A stretch of 64,000 nucleotides of DNA, taken from positions 310,001 to 374,000 of the forward strand of contig NZ_NNRM01000017.1 in NCBI RefSeq assembly GCF_002252525.1, given 5' to 3'. Origin of the DNA: Brucella pseudogrignonensis (GTDB lineage Bacteria > Pseudomonadota > Alphaproteobacteria > Rhizobiales > Rhizobiaceae). This document shows, in pieces, positions 46,148 to 55,753 of this stretch (position 1 is its first letter; every line of letters begins with the position of its first letter). Position numbers and translations under genes: made by a program. The notes under the pieces are model-generated. The model made no database searches. It was not told the DNA's origin and saw nothing but the letters and a program-made list of their open reading frames with translations.

Positions 46148-47818
46148 ATGTATCGTTATGATGAATTTGACCGCGACTTTGTTGCGGCCCGCGTTGCACA
46201 GTTCAAGGATCAGGTTGGGCGTCGCCTTTCTGGCGAATTGACGGAAGACCAGTTCAAGCCTTTGCGGCTGATGAACGGTCTTTATCTGCAATTACATGCC
46301 TATATGCTGCGTGTTGCGATCCCCTATGGCACATTGTCGAGCCGCCAGCTGCGCAGGCTTGGCTCCATTGCGCGGGATTATGACCGTGGCTTCGCGCATT
46401 TCACGACGCGTCAGAACATCCAGTACAACTGGCCTGCACTGAAAGACGTGCCGCAAATTCTCGAGGAACTTGCGGGAGTCGAAATGCATGCGATCCAGAC
46501 GTCGGGCAATTGCATTCGCAATGTGACGGCTGATCATTTTGCCGGCGCTGCGCATGATGAAGTAGCCGATCCGCGCCCGCTGGCAGAAATTCTACGCCAG
46601 TGGTCGTCGCTGCATCCGGAGTTTTCCTATCTCCCACGCAAGTTCAAGATTGCGATTGTCGGTTCTGAGCATGATCGTGCGGCCATTCAGGTGCACGACA
46701 TTGGCCTGCAGCTGAAGAAGAACGAAGCAGGCGAACTCGGTCTCGCCGTCTATATCGGTGGTGGGCAGGGGCGCACGCCGATGATTGCCAAGAAAATCCG
46801 CGATTTCCTGCCGCTTGAGGATATGCTGACCTATGTGACGGCTATCGTCCGCGTCTATAATCTCTATGGACGCCGCGATAACAAATATAAGGCACGCATC
46901 AAAATCCTCGTTCATGAAACCGGTGTTGAGCCGCTGGTGCAAGAGATTGATGCTGAGTGGGAACAGATCCGTTACGGTGATCTGAAACTGCCGCAGCGCG
47001 ATATTGATGCGATTGAAAGTTATTTCCGGATGCCGGATCTGCCGCAGCGTCCCGAAGGATGGGAAATTCTGGCGGTCACGCAGAAATCCGATGCAGATTT
47101 TGCGGCATGGACCAAGCGCAATGTTACGCCACACAAGAACCCGGATTATGCCGTTGTCACGATTTCGCTGAAACCAATCGGCGGGATCCCGGGCGATGCA
47201 AGTGCGGAGCAGATGGAACTGGTGGCGGATATTGCCGAGACCTATTCTTTCGATGAAATCCGCGTTAGCCATGAGCAGAATCTGGTTCTGCCGCATGTAG
47301 CCAAGGCCGATCTTCCAGCAGTCTATGATCTGCTTCAATCAGATGGTCTGGTTACGGCCAATGCCGGTCTGATTACCGACATCATCGCATGTCCCGGCCT
47401 TGACTATTGCGCGCTTGCCAATGCGCGTTCGATCCCGGTTGCGCAGCGCATTTCTGAGCGTTTCGGCGATCAGCAGCGCCAGCTTGAAATCGGCGATCTC
47501 AAGATCAAGATTTCCGGCTGCATCAATGCCTGCGGTCATCACCATGTCGGCCATATCGGTATTCTTGGCGTCGAGAAAAAGGGCGAGGAGCTTTACCAGA
47601 TCACGCTTGGTGGTTCGGGTGACGAGCATTCGTCGATTGGCGACATCACCGGACGTGGATTTTCTTCTGAAGAAGTGGTCGATGCGATTGAAACCGTGGT
47701 CGATACCTATCTCGGTTTGCGCGCAAACAACGAAGAGACTTTCCTTGCTGCCTATCGTCGGGTTGGCATGGAGCCGTTCAAACGTGCGCTTTATGGAGAA
47801 GTGAGCCGTGCGGCCTGA
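46148..47818 (+). CDS. cysI: Siroheme-dependent nitrite/sulfite reductase (sulfite reductase, hemoprotein)
   Basis: A 556-residue enzyme with two Nir/Sir ferredoxin-like repeats. The 4Fe-4S/siroheme cysteines are in ACPGLDYCALAN and GCINACGHHHVGHIG, in the order C-x5-C ... C-x3-C. NIQYNWPALKDVPQILEEL and TSGNCIRNVTADHFAGAAHDE lie in the first repeat. In this operon it reduces sulfite to sulfide; sequence alone does not separate it from nitrite reductase, so context decides. It is followed by cysH, which overlaps it by 11 bp. No flavoprotein CysJ is adjacent, so ferredoxin or another donor is likely. Confidence 0.93.
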   Translation: MYRYDEFDRDFVAARVAQFKDQVGRRLSGELTEDQFKPLRLMNGLYLQLHAYMLRVAIPYGTLSSRQLRRLGSIARDYDRGFAHFTTRQNIQYNWPALKDVPQILEELAGVEMHAIQTSGNCIRNVTADHFAGAAHDEVADPRPLAEILRQWSSLHPEFSYLPRKFKIAIVGSEHDRAAIQVHDIGLQLKKNEAGELGLAVYIGGGQGRTPMIAKKIRDFLPLEDMLTYVTAIVRVYNLYGRRDNKYKARIKILVHETGVEPLVQEIDAEWEQIRYGDLKLPQRDIDAIESYFRMPDLPQRPEGWEILAVTQKSDADFAAWTKRNVTPHKNPDYAVVTISLKPIGGIPGDASAEQMELVADIAETYSFDEIRVSHEQNLVLPHVAKADLPAVYDLLQSDGLVTANAGLITDIIACPGLDYCALANARSIPVAQRISERFGDQQRQLEIGDLKIKISGCINACGHHHVGHIGILGVEKKGEELYQITLGGSGDEHSSIGDITGRGFSSEEVVDAIETVVDTYLGLRANNEETFLAAYRRVGMEPFKRALYGEVSRAA

Positions 47819-48575
47819 CCTTGATCTCAATTCAGATCTGAGTGCAGATCAGAGGGCAGAGGCGCGAGCCCGTCTTTTGGAGGGAAGCCATGGGGCTTCC
47901 TCTCCGCAAGAGGTGATTGCGCTCAGCACGCGCGAACTCTTTGATGGGGGAATTGCAGTCGTTTCATCATTCGGTGCTGAATCCGCTGTGCTGCTGCACA
48001 TGATTTCCGAGATCGATCCGGCAACGCCGGTTCTGTTTCTCGACACGGGCAAGCATTTCCGCGCAACGCTCGATTATCGGCATGATCTCGTGGATCGGTT
48101 GGGACTTCTCGATGTGCAGGATATCTTGCCGCTTGAGGAAAACGTGAAAGCCGATGACCCGTTTGGCGCTTTGTCGATGACAGACAAGGACCGCTGTTGC
48201 TTCATTCGCAAAGTGGAACCGATGGCGCGTGCTGTCGCCCCCTACCGTGCGTGGATGACCGGCCGGAAGCAGTTTCAGGCTTCGACCCGCAATGCTTTGC
48301 CGGTTTTTGAATCGGTCGGCCCGCGTATTCGCATCAATCCGCTAGCGCATATGAGTGCGGAAGATTTGCGTGCCTATGCGCGTGTGCACGATCTCCCCGT
48401 CCACCCGCTGACAGAGCAGGGCTATCGGTCAATCGGCTGTATGCCCTGCACACGACCGGTCGGCGATGACGAAGATCAGCGTGCCGGACGTTGGGCCGGA
48501 TCGGAAAAGACCGAATGCGGCATCCATCTGACGGGCCTTACCGATAGCCTAAAGCGCATCCCGAAAAGTGTGTAG
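47808..48575 (+). CDS. cysH: Adenylylsulfate (APS) reductase CysH
   Basis: A 255-residue enzyme of the CysH family, APS type. The PP-loop is SSFGAESAVLLHM. Two cysteine pairs, DRCCFIRKVEP and GCMPCTRPVGDDEDQRAGRW, bind a 4Fe-4S cluster as in rhizobial and Pseudomonas APS reductases and are absent from E. coli PAPS reductase. The catalytic Cys is in KTECGIHL. It makes sulfite from APS with thioredoxin. The GTG start lies inside cysI (overlap 11 bp). The last seven codons (KRIPKSV) lie inside a dispersed repeat, which also supplies the TAG stop. Confidence 0.94.
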   Translation: MRPDLDLNSDLSADQRAEARARLLEGSHGASSPQEVIALSTRELFDGGIAVVSSFGAESAVLLHMISEIDPATPVLFLDTGKHFRATLDYRHDLVDRLGLLDVQDILPLEENVKADDPFGALSMTDKDRCCFIRKVEPMARAVAPYRAWMTGRKQFQASTRNALPVFESVGPRIRINPLAHMSAEDLRAYARVHDLPVHPLTEQGYRSIGCMPCTRPVGDDEDQRAGRWAGSEKTECGIHLTGLTDSLKRIPKSV

Positions 48576-48596
48576 CGGTTTTCGGATAAGATGCGC
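48554..48596. repeat. Palindromic repeat overlapping the cysH 3' end
   Basis: GCGCATC and GATGCGC ends enclose CCGAAAAGTGTGTAGCGG and TTTTCGG. It contributes the cysH stop codon at 48573-48575. A related copy starts at 51514 (GTGCATCCCGAGAAGTGTG). Confidence 0.85.
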
Positions 48597-48630
48597 GTGA
48601 GAAAAGTAATATAGGGGTTTGGGACCAGAA

Positions 48631-49158
48631 ATGAGTGAGACAACACCTGAAACGAAGCTCTGGTCTGAGCAAGGCTTTCGTGAAGACGACTATATTTTTG
48701 CGGACGATCTGGAAATCGCGGGGGATGCGCCCGCAATCATCATTCCTTTGGCCGTCTGGCTGGGACTTGATGAGGAGAAACGCCGCTCTTCCAATCGCCG
48801 TATCGGTGTGTCGGTAACACCGGGTGAGAAGATCGAGCCACTGCTTGATCATCTGGCAGGCTTGCCGGTCATTGCCTTAGAGTTTCCGGCGTTCAACGAT
48901 GGCCGCTCCTATTCAAAAGCCGAAGTTCTGCGTCGTGCAGGTTTTGAAGGCGAATTGCGTGCAACAGGCGACGTGCTGATCGATCAGGCAGCGCTTATGC
49001 TGCGCACTGGTTTTGACAGCCTTCAGGTGACAAACAAGGTCGCTCAAAGCCGCCTTGGCGAACAGCGTCTCGTGGATACACCCGCTTATTATCAGCCCGG
49101 CCGTGGTTCGGTACAGCAGGAAGGTGGGTTCGCCTGGCGTCGGGTAAAGGCGGGCTAA
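48631..49158 (+). CDS. DUF934 protein of the cys operon
   Basis: A 175-residue protein of the DUF934 family, typical of proteobacterial cysI-cysH operons. Segments are PAIIIPLAVWLGL, GVSVTPGEKIEPLLDHLAGLPVIALEFPAFNDGRSYSKAEVLRRAGFEGELRATGDVLIDQ (the conserved DGR) and a Gln/Thr-rich end TPAYYQPGRGSVQQ. Function is unknown; a role in oxidative protection or electron transfer to the reductase has been suggested for the family. The ATG at 48631 was chosen as the first one giving the conserved length. A repeat separates it from cysH. Confidence 0.85.
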   Translation: MSETTPETKLWSEQGFREDDYIFADDLEIAGDAPAIIIPLAVWLGLDEEKRRSSNRRIGVSVTPGEKIEPLLDHLAGLPVIALEFPAFNDGRSYSKAEVLRRAGFEGELRATGDVLIDQAALMLRTGFDSLQVTNKVAQSRLGEQRLVDTPAYYQPGRGSVQQEGGFAWRRVKAG

Positions 49159-49219
49159 TTCTTAGCAATCACCTTTTTGTGGTTTTGCTTGTTCGCTTGA
49201 TGGGGTAGATACGCGTCAA

Positions 49220-49318
49220 AGCATTTCCAGCAAAAGTGCGAAGCGGTTTTGCGTCGGATAATGCGTCACAAAAAAAGATAGAGCGGTCAAAGGTTTCATA
49301 GTGACCCGAACCGCTCTG
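49220..49318. repeat. Long palindromic repeat, TTCCAGYAAAAGTGCGAAGC family, copy 3
   Basis: GCATTTCCAGCAAAAGTGCG, a GCGGTTTTGCGTCGGATAAT block, then AGATAGAGCGG ending in ACCGCTCTGG. It matches 36774-36872 along most of its length and lies between the DUF934 and Dabb genes. Confidence 0.85.
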
Positions 49319-49334
49319 GATTTGGAGACGAGAC

Positions 49335-49628
49335 GTGATCCGCCACATTGTTTTCTTCAGCGTCAAGCCAGATCAGGACATCGATGTCGTCCGCAAGGGC
49401 TTGGAGCAGTTGGGCACCATTCCTTATTCCGACGTGTTTGAAGTTCTGCCGAATTCCAAGGTCGACCCGATGGGCAACGCGATTGATCTTGTTGTCTATG
49501 CGGAGTTCAAGGATGAAGAAGCGCTTTTCGCTTACAAAAACCATCCGACTTATGACGCATCCACGCAGTATGTGCGTCCTATGCGTGAGCTGCGCTTCTC
49601 CGCTGATGTCGTGACCGACAAGGGCTGA
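49335..49628 (+). CDS. Dabb family (stress-responsive A/B barrel) protein
   Basis: A 97-residue Dabb-domain protein. The pattern MIRHIVFFSVKPDQDIDVVRKGLEQL starts with the conserved H-IVFF; IDLVVYAEFKDEEALFAYKNHPTYDAST is the second half. Plant and bacterial members are dimeric barrels, often linked to stress or to polyketide-like chemistry; the role here is unknown. The start is a GTG with GGAGACGAGAC upstream. It follows a repeat and converges with ogt, whose stop is adjacent. Confidence 0.85.
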   Translation: MIRHIVFFSVKPDQDIDVVRKGLEQLGTIPYSDVFEVLPNSKVDPMGNAIDLVVYAEFKDEEALFAYKNHPTYDASTQYVRPMRELRFSADVVTDKG

Positions 49629-50204
49629 TTATTCAGCCTCTGGTCGTGCCTGCAAAGGCAGGCCGCCGAACAAATCCGGCTCTAGCGATGTTCTCGCGCG
49701 TTCGATGTTGAGCAGGCGTAGCTTGGTCGCCGTGCCACCCGCAGCCGAAAAACCGCCAACCTTGCCATTGGAGCCCAAAACCCGATGGCAGGGGACAATG
49801 ATCGGAAACGGATTTTTGCCAAGCGCGTAGCCCACTGCCTGAGAAAGACTGACATCGCCAAGCCTGCGCGCGATTGCGCCGTATGTGATGGTCTCGCCCG
49901 CTTTCAACTCGAGAAGGATTTCATAGACCTGTCTGTTGAGGTCTGGCACCGAATCAAGCGCCAGCGGTGTTTGCGAGAAATCCGGATCGCCACCATCAAG
50001 CAGCACGCGAACCTTGTCTATTGCTTCGCTGACATAGGTGGGTGGGTTCAATGCTTCCGTGTCCGAAAAGCGTGACTGAAGCCGATAGCGCGTTTCGTTT
50101 TCGTCGGCATCACCGATCTCCACGCCGATAATTTTACCGGCATGCCAGGCGATCCCGCAGGGGCCAATAGCTGTGTCGAAGGTGCTGATACCGGTCGAAT
50201 CCAT
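49629..50204 (-). CDS. ogt: Methylated-DNA--protein-cysteine methyltransferase (Ogt)
   Basis: A 191-residue suicidal O6-alkylguanine repair protein. The active-site motif is IIVPCHRVLGSNGKVGGFSAAGG (Cys in PCHRV), and the Asn hinge and DNA-binding helix are in GETITYGAIARRLGDVSLSQAVGYALGKNPF. An N-terminal domain precedes it (FDTAIGPCGIAWHAGKIIGVEIG). The start MDSTGIS is a choice: an open frame goes further upstream, and there is no clear Shine-Dalgarno at this ATG. Together with nth and mutS it is one of three repair genes of the window. Confidence 0.92.
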   Translation of the reverse strand: MDSTGISTFDTAIGPCGIAWHAGKIIGVEIGDADENETRYRLQSRFSDTEALNPPTYVSEAIDKVRVLLDGGDPDFSQTPLALDSVPDLNRQVYEILLELKAGETITYGAIARRLGDVSLSQAVGYALGKNPFPIIVPCHRVLGSNGKVGGFSAAGGTATKLRLLNIERARTSLEPDLFGGLPLQARPEAE

Positions 50205-50419
50205 GAGCGGTAATATAGCACCATCTTCGCGGCTTTGCGGCAACGACTCTGTGATCAGTCGCAACAATTGCAGCGAAATGGTTGAAGAACGACGAAAATA
50301 GTGATTGTGTGAGAACAACCCGCCATGGAACATGACAGCTGGTCATGTCTTCAAATGGCCAAATGATTGAGAGATATCTTCCGTCGCGTATTTGATGTGA
50401 TCGGAACGAGGAAATTTAG

Positions 50420-50665
50420 ATGGACGATTACGAACGCTATGCCACAGGGCTGATGATCGTTTTTGGTGCGCTGATTGTCGGTGCGCTGATGGCGGCCAAT
50501 CTTTACCACGGCGACAAGCCCGGTTTCCTTTTCGCGCTGGGTGCGGCGGTGGTGGGCTGGTTCTCTGCTTTTGCCGTGCTTTTCGACAAGCCTCGCGTTT
50601 ATGGCGTGATGATCGCTGTAGCCATCGGCCTGGTCGCAGCTTCGATCGGCGCTTTCGTAACCTGA
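50420..50665 (+). CDS. Small membrane protein of unknown function
   Basis: An 81-residue protein with three probable membrane segments: ATGLMIVFGALIVGALMAANLY, GFLFALGAAVVGWFSAFAVLF and VYGVMIAVAIGLVAASIGAFV. Short loops carry DKPGF and DKPRV, a small repeat. CGAGGAAA stands 6-8 bp before the ATG, and a clear terminator follows. I do not recognise a family. Divergent from ogt and convergent with the BA14K gene. Coding status rests on the Shine-Dalgarno, the complete hydrophobic pattern and the terminator. Confidence 0.7.
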   Translation: MDDYERYATGLMIVFGALIVGALMAANLYHGDKPGFLFALGAAVVGWFSAFAVLFDKPRVYGVMIAVAIGLVAASIGAFVT

Positions 50666-50686
50666 TTTTCGCGACATATTGTTATG

Positions 50687-50712
50687 AAAAAGCCCCGGAT
50701 TTCCGGGGCTTT
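50687..50712 (+). terminator. Rho-independent terminator
   Basis: AAAGCCCCGG and CCGGGGCTTT arms with an ATTT loop, followed by ATTATTTT, 22 bp after the small membrane protein stop. Confidence 0.9.
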
Positions 50713-50723
50713 ATTATTTTATT

Positions 50724-50768
50724 GCATGTCTTCATCCCAAAACCGGTATCACCGTTTGGGAGACATGC
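50724..50768. repeat. Palindromic repeat, GCATGTCT...AGACATGC
   Basis: GCATGTC and GACATGC ends enclose CCCAAAACCGG and ACCGTTTGGG. Copies of this type are common between genes in Brucella and Rhizobium. Here it directly follows the BA14K stop codon. Confidence 0.8.
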
Positions 50769-50769
50769 T

Positions 50770-51198
50770 TTAAATATAGGGCGAATAGCACTGGCGACGT
50801 GGGCCGTAATTGGGCTGGAACGTATTGTCGTAAGCACGATATGACCGATAACGGTTATAGCACCAGCGTACATGCGCATTGCCACCGCCGCGATATATCG
50901 GGGCAGGGCGATAACGCGGTGGGTGATGACGATAGCGTGGTGGTGGCCCCCAGTTCCGGTAGTGCGGCCTGTAGTGCCTATAGCCATCGCGATATCGTGG
51001 ATGATGGTGACGCCAGCCACGTCTGTCTCCACGATAGTCGTAATATTGAACATTTTCGACCGGTGCCTGTGCACCATGGCTGACGGCGGGGGCTATCAGT
51101 GCTGTCGGTTGCGCTGCATTGGCGCTAGCGGTTATGGCAGGTACGCCTATGCCAAGTGACAGACACGCTGCGAAGAAGGAAGATGCAAATCTCTTCAT
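50770..51198 (-). CDS. BA14K family protein (14-kDa immunoreactive-type antigen)
   Basis: A 142-residue secreted protein. A signal peptide (about 1-28, [27 protein letters not shown]) precedes a His/Arg/Tyr-rich low-complexity region ([27 protein letters not shown]). The C-terminal BA14K domain, [33 protein letters not shown], has two conserved Cys and the [10 protein letters not shown] signature. The Brucella abortus 14-kDa protein, the family namesake, is an immunoreactive antigen with lectin-like properties. Surface exposure here is inferred. The His-rich middle might bind metal. Confidence 0.9.
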   Translation of the reverse strand: MKRFASSFFAACLSLGIGVPAITASANAAQPTALIAPAVSHGAQAPVENVQYYDYRGDRRGWRHHHPRYRDGYRHYRPHYRNWGPPPRYRHHPPRYRPAPIYRGGGNAHVRWCYNRYRSYRAYDNTFQPNYGPRRQCYSPYI

Positions 51199-51356
51199 TG
51201 GTTTCTCCCTAATAAAGTGGCTTTGTTATCAACGTCCCTAAGGCGATTTTGATCCCGCATTGTGGCGGGTAGGTGGCTGGGAAAACTCACTTTTTCTTCG
51301 CGCTGGCAACAGTTGGGTGAAGGCGCGAACAGCGATCGAAATTACTCTATCAGAAT

Positions 51357-51380
51357 TGACATAAAGATATGTTTATGTCA
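51357..51380. promoter_or_regulatory. Interrupted palindrome upstream of metH, possible SahR operator
   Basis: TGACATAAA and TTTATGTCA, perfect 9-bp arms, separated by GATATG, about 255 bp before the metH start. From memory, ArsR-family SahR regulators of methionine-cycle genes bind ATAAAGATAT-type palindromes. The link is not verified here. Confidence 0.5.
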
Positions 51381-51513
51381 TTAAGCGGGTCTTGTGCGCT
51401 ACGCGTTCGCTAAGAGCGATCAAACGTGCGCTCAATAAGGCAATCTGCGCATCGCATTTTCAGAAAATCCTTTGCGGATTTCGGGCGGTGCTGTAGCGAT
51501 GAAGCGTATTGGA

Positions 51514-51611
51514 GTGCATCCCGAGAAGTGTGAAACGGTTTTCGGAATAAGATGTGCGTTGAACAAATAGATAGAGCTTTCCAACGACCCAAAATAAACT
51601 GGGAATGCTCT
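51514..51611. repeat. Palindromic repeat upstream of metH
   Basis: GTGCATC...GATGTGC ends (51514-51557) enclose CGAGAAGTG and CGGTTTTCGG, followed by AACAAATAGATAGAGCTTT and a GGGAATGCTCT end. It combines the cysH-type and 36774-type units, as in mosaic repeats. Confidence 0.75.
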
Positions 51612-51633
51612 ATAATACAGGCGGTAATCCCCT

Positions 51634-54600
51634 ATGACGTCTTCCCTCGATAATCTTTTTGGTTCAACGGCAGCAAAGCCGGACGGTTCGGAAGTGCTTG
51701 CAGCACTGACCAAAGCCGCAAGTGAGCGCATTCTGATTCTCGACGGGGCCATGGGTACGCAGATCCAGGGCCTGGGCTTTCACGAAGAGCATTTTCGCGG
51801 CGAGCGTTTCGGTTCCTGCGATTGCCAGCTTCAGGGCAACAACGACCTTCTCACACTGACCCAGCCAAAGGCGATTGAAGAAATTCATTATGCCTATGCT
51901 ATGGCCGGTGCTGACATTCTGGAAACCAACACATTCTCATCGACGACCATCGCGCAGGCCGATTACGGCATGGAAGATGCCGTCTATGAGCTCAACCGCG
52001 ATGGCGCGCGCCTAGCCCGTCGCGCAGCAATCCGTGCGCAACAGAAAGATGGTCGCCGCCGCTTTGTTGCAGGTGCACTCGGACCAACAAACCGTACCGC
52101 TTCGCTGTCGCCGGATGTCAACAATCCCGGTTATCGTGCAGTCACTTTTGACGATCTACGCATTGCCTATGCCGACCAGATCCGCGGGCTGATCGATGGT
52201 GGCTCCGACATTATTCTCATTGAGACGATCTTCGATACGCTGAACGCCAAGGCAGCTGTCTTTGCGGCTGAAGAAGTGTTCATTGAGAAGGGCGTGCATC
52301 TGCCGGTGATGATTTCCGGCACGATCACCGATCTTTCGGGCCGCACACTTTCCGGTCAGACGCCAACGGCGTTCTGGTATTCACTGCGCCATGCCAAGCC
52401 TTTCACCATCGGGCTCAATTGCGCGCTCGGTGCCAATGCAATGCGCGAACATCTCGCGGAAATCGCTGGCATTGCCGATACATTTGTCTGCGCCTATCCG
52501 AATGCTGGCCTGCCAAACGAGTTCGGCCAGTATGACGAAAGCCCGGAAGCTATGGCAGCCCAAATCGAGGACTTTGCACGCGAAGGCCTCGTCAATGTGG
52601 TGGGCGGTTGCTGTGGTTCGACGCCGGAGCATATCCGTGCAATAGCCGCTGCTGTCGCCAAGCATCCACCGCGCAAGCCGGTCAAGGTGCCGCCGCTGAT
52701 GCGTCTGTCGGGCCTTGAGCCATTCACGCTGACCAAGGATATTCCTTTCGTCAATGTCGGCGAACGGACGAACGTTACCGGCTCCGCCCGTTTCCGTAAG
52801 CTCATTAAGGCTGGCGATTATTCGACAGCGCTTGATGTGGCGCGTGATCAGGTGGAAAACGGCGCACAGATCATCGACATCAACATGGATGAAGGTCTGA
52901 TCGACAGCCAGAAGATCATGGTTGAATATCTCAACCTGATCGCGGCAGAGCCGGATATCGCGCGCGTTCCGGTAATGATCGACAGCTCCAAGTGGGACGT
53001 GATCGAAGCTGGCCTGAAATGCGTTCAGGGCAAGCCGATCGTCAACTCGATTTCGCTCAAAGAAGGCGAAGAAGCCTTCCTGCATCATGCGCGTCTGGTG
53101 CGTGCCTATGGTGCTGCAGTTGTCATTATGGCATTTGACGAAACGGGACAGGCCGACACGGAAGAGCGCAAGGTCGAAATCTGTACCCGCGCTTACAAGA
53201 TTCTGACCGAGCAGGTTGGCTTCCCGCCGGAAGACATCATCTTCGATCCGAACGTCTTTGCGGTCGCGACCGGCATTGACGAGCATAATAATTACGGTGT
53301 CGACTTCATCGAAGCGACGCGCAAGATCACCGATACGCTGCCGCACGTCCATATTTCGGGCGGGGTATCAAACCTGTCCTTCTCGTTCCGCGGTAATGAG
53401 CCGGTGCGCGAAGCGATGCACGCTGTCTTCCTTTATCATGCCATTCAGGTTGGCATGGATATGGGTATCGTCAATGCCGGGCAGCTCGCGGTCTATGACA
53501 CGATTGATCCAGAACTGCGTGAAGCCTGCGAAGATGTGGTGCTGAACCGTCGTGATGACGCGACCGAACGGCTGCTCGAAATTGCCGAGCGCTTCCGTGA
53601 CAGCGGTACCAAGGAAGCCAAGGCGCAGGATCTGAGCTGGCGCGAATGGCCGGTTGAAAAGCGGCTTTCCCATGCGCTGGTCAACGGCATTACTGAATAT
53701 ATTGAAGCAGATACCGAAGAAGCGCGTCAGGCGGCTGCGCGTCCGCTGCATGTCATCGAAGGCCCGCTGATGGCTGGTATGAATGTGGTGGGTGATCTGT
53801 TCGGCTCAGGCAAAATGTTCTTGCCGCAGGTGGTCAAGTCCGCCCGCGTGATGAAGCAGGCTGTTGCTGTGCTTCTGCCTTACATGGAAGAAGAAAAGCG
53901 CCTGAATGGCGGTGAAGGTCGCCAGAGTGCCGGTAAGGTATTGATGGCCACTGTGAAGGGCGACGTTCACGACATCGGCAAGAACATTGTCGGCGTGGTT
54001 CTCGCCTGTAACAATTACGAGATCATCGATCTTGGCGTGATGGTGCCGACGCAGAAAATTCTCGATACGGCTCGCGCTGAAAATGTCGATGTTATCGGCC
54101 TCTCCGGCCTCATCACACCATCGCTCGATGAGATGGTGCATGTGGCTGCTGAAATGGAGCGTGAAGGCTTCAACGTGCCGCTGCTGATCGGTGGCGCTAC
54201 GACCAGCCGCGTGCATACTGCCGTGAAAATCCATCCGCGTTATGAGCAGGGACAGGCGGTCTACGTGATCGATGCCAGCCGTGCGGTGGGTGTTGTTTCC
54301 AATCTGTTGTCGCCTGAAAACAAGGGCGCTTATGTTGATGGCATCCGTGAGGAATATGCCAAGGTTGCGGCGGCTCACGCCCGCAATGAGGCAGAAAAGA
54401 AGCGTCTGCCATTGGCTCGTGCGCGTGAAAATGCCCACAAGCTGGACTGGGACGCCTACACACCGCCAAAGCCGACATTCCTTGGCACAAAAACATTCGA
54501 GAACTACGATCTCGCAGAGATTGCGCGCTATATCGACTGGACGCCATTCTTCCAGACATGGGAGATGAAGGGCCGTTACCCGGCTATTCTTGAAGATGAA

Positions 54601-55416
54601 AAGCAGGGTGAGGCAGCGCGTCAGCTTTGGGCGGATGCGCAGGCTATGCTCGTGAAGATCATCGATGAGAAGTGGTTTGCGCCGCGTGGCATAATCGGTT
54701 TCTGGCCTGCCAATACGGTGGGCGATGATATTCGTCTCTTTACCGATGAAAGCCGCAAGGAAGAACTCGCAACCTTCTTCACGCTGCGTCAGCAATTGTC
54801 CAAGCGTGATGGTCGTCCGAATGTCGCTATGTCCGATTTTGTTGCACCCGCCGATAGCGGTAAGCAGGACTATGTCGGTGGCTTCGTCGTCACGGCGGGT
54901 ATTGAGGAAGTCGCAATTGCCGAACGTTTCGAGCGGGCGAATGACGACTACTCGTCCATTCTCGTGAAGGCACTGGCTGACCGCTTCGCGGAAGCCTTTG
55001 CCGAACTGATGCATCAGCGCGTTCGCAACGAGTTCTGGGGCTATGCGCCGGGTGAAGATCTGTCGAATGATGATCTGATCCACGAGCGTTATGCAGGTAT
55101 CCGTCCGGCACCAGGTTATCCGGCGCAGCCTGACCACACCGAAAAGAAGACCTTGTTCGAATTGCTGGATGCAACAGCGCAAACCGGCGTCGAACTGACG
55201 GAAAGCTATTCCATGTGGCCGGGTTCTTCCGTGTCTGGCCTTTATATCGGCCATCCGGAAAGCTATTATTTCGGCGTTGCCAAGGTCGAGCGTGATCAGG
55301 TCGAAGATTACGCGAACCGCAAGGGCATGAGCGTTGAGGAGGTCGAGCGCTGGCTTGGGCCGATCCTCAACTACATTCCCGGTCAGGCACCGGAGCCGGT
55401 TGAAGCTGCTGCATAA
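51634..55416 (+). CDS. metH: Cobalamin-dependent methionine synthase MetH
   Basis: A 1260-residue modular enzyme making methionine from homocysteine with methyl-tetrahydrofolate and B12. Domains in order: homocysteine-binding (zinc Cys in GLNCALGA and [10 protein letters not shown]), folate-binding ([16 protein letters not shown]), cap and B12-binding ([17 protein letters not shown], with the lower-ligand His in DVHDIG) and the AdoMet reactivation domain ([34 protein letters not shown]). Length is near the usual 1220-1260. The Shine-Dalgarno is weak. A terminator follows, and the LuxR-type babR comes next on the same strand. Confidence 0.97.
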   Translation: MTSSLDNLFGSTAAKPDGSEVLAALTKAASERILILDGAMGTQIQGLGFHEEHFRGERFGSCDCQLQGNNDLLTLTQPKAIEEIHYAYAMAGADILETNTFSSTTIAQADYGMEDAVYELNRDGARLARRAAIRAQQKDGRRRFVAGALGPTNRTASLSPDVNNPGYRAVTFDDLRIAYADQIRGLIDGGSDIILIETIFDTLNAKAAVFAAEEVFIEKGVHLPVMISGTITDLSGRTLSGQTPTAFWYSLRHAKPFTIGLNCALGANAMREHLAEIAGIADTFVCAYPNAGLPNEFGQYDESPEAMAAQIEDFAREGLVNVVGGCCGSTPEHIRAIAAAVAKHPPRKPVKVPPLMRLSGLEPFTLTKDIPFVNVGERTNVTGSARFRKLIKAGDYSTALDVARDQVENGAQIIDINMDEGLIDSQKIMVEYLNLIAAEPDIARVPVMIDSSKWDVIEAGLKCVQGKPIVNSISLKEGEEAFLHHARLVRAYGAAVVIMAFDETGQADTEERKVEICTRAYKILTEQVGFPPEDIIFDPNVFAVATGIDEHNNYGVDFIEATRKITDTLPHVHISGGVSNLSFSFRGNEPVREAMHAVFLYHAIQVGMDMGIVNAGQLAVYDTIDPELREACEDVVLNRRDDATERLLEIAERFRDSGTKEAKAQDLSWREWPVEKRLSHALVNGITEYIEADTEEARQAAARPLHVIEGPLMAGMNVVGDLFGSGKMFLPQVVKSARVMKQAVAVLLPYMEEEKRLNGGEGRQSAGKVLMATVKGDVHDIGKNIVGVVLACNNYEIIDLGVMVPTQKILDTARAENVDVIGLSGLITPSLDEMVHVAAEMEREGFNVPLLIGGATTSRVHTAVKIHPRYEQGQAVYVIDASRAVGVVSNLLSPENKGAYVDGIREEYAKVAAAHARNEAEKKRLPLARARENAHKLDWDAYTPPKPTFLGTKTFENYDLAEIARYIDWTPFFQTWEMKGRYPAILEDEKQGEAARQLWADAQAMLVKIIDEKWFAPRGIIGFWPANTVGDDIRLFTDESRKEELATFFTLRQQLSKRDGRPNVAMSDFVAPADSGKQDYVGGFVVTAGIEEVAIAERFERANDDYSSILVKALADRFAEAFAELMHQRVRNEFWGYAPGEDLSNDDLIHERYAGIRPAPGYPAQPDHTEKKTLFELLDATAQTGVELTESYSMWPGSSVSGLYIGHPESYYFGVAKVERDQVEDYANRKGMSVEEVERWLGPILNYIPGQAPEPVEAAA

Positions 55417-55753
55417 ATAGTTGCTAAATTACGCTCATATAAAAGCCCCGCATTGCGGGGCTTTTATACTTAATTTACTAAAATTATATTCAATATGAAT
55501 AAGTATTTGTTTTGTAAAAAGGCCGGATTATCCTGAAATCATTATCGGTGGATGCCCCTGGAATCATGTGTTATGTAATACAGGTGGCTCACGGTTTGGT
55601 GGTCGATGATTTGAATTCCCGGATTCCGGCGCCATAGAATCCTTCAAAGTTTATATTTGTTTTTCTGGCAATGTACTGATGCCGGAGTGTGCCTGATTGC
55701 TGCGTTTTTCAGAGTAAATATTGCTTCATAGGAACAATGTTGGGATTTATGCA
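55417..55753. other. 337-bp intergenic region before babR
   Basis: It holds the metH terminator at its left end. Beyond that I see only AT-rich sequence and short repeats (AATTCCCGGATTCCGG at about 55614-55629). No clear 18-20 bp lux-box was found. Confidence 0.5.
55441..55465 (+). terminator. Rho-independent terminator after metH
   Basis: AAAAGCCCCGC and GCGGGGCTTTT arms with an ATT loop, 25 bp after the metH stop. The T tract continues as TTTTATACTT. Confidence 0.93.

Larger units (their letters stand above)
51199..51633. other. 435-bp intergenic region before metH
   Basis: No coding ORF. It contains the 24-bp interrupted palindrome (51357-51380) and the repeat at 51514-51611. I looked for a cobalamin or SAM riboswitch before metH and saw no clear box. 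The BA14K and metH promoters must lie here. Confidence 0.5.

Noticed and set aside
51610-51616. TATAAT just before metH
   Set aside because: No -35 at the right distance, and it would leave a leader of only about ten bases; it is probably the end of the repeat.
51199-51633. Cobalamin or SAM riboswitch before metH
   Set aside because: No B12-box or SAM riboswitch core could be found by eye.
53806-55254. 482-codon minus-strand ORF inside metH
   Set aside because: It mirrors conserved metH sequence; no conserved protein features.
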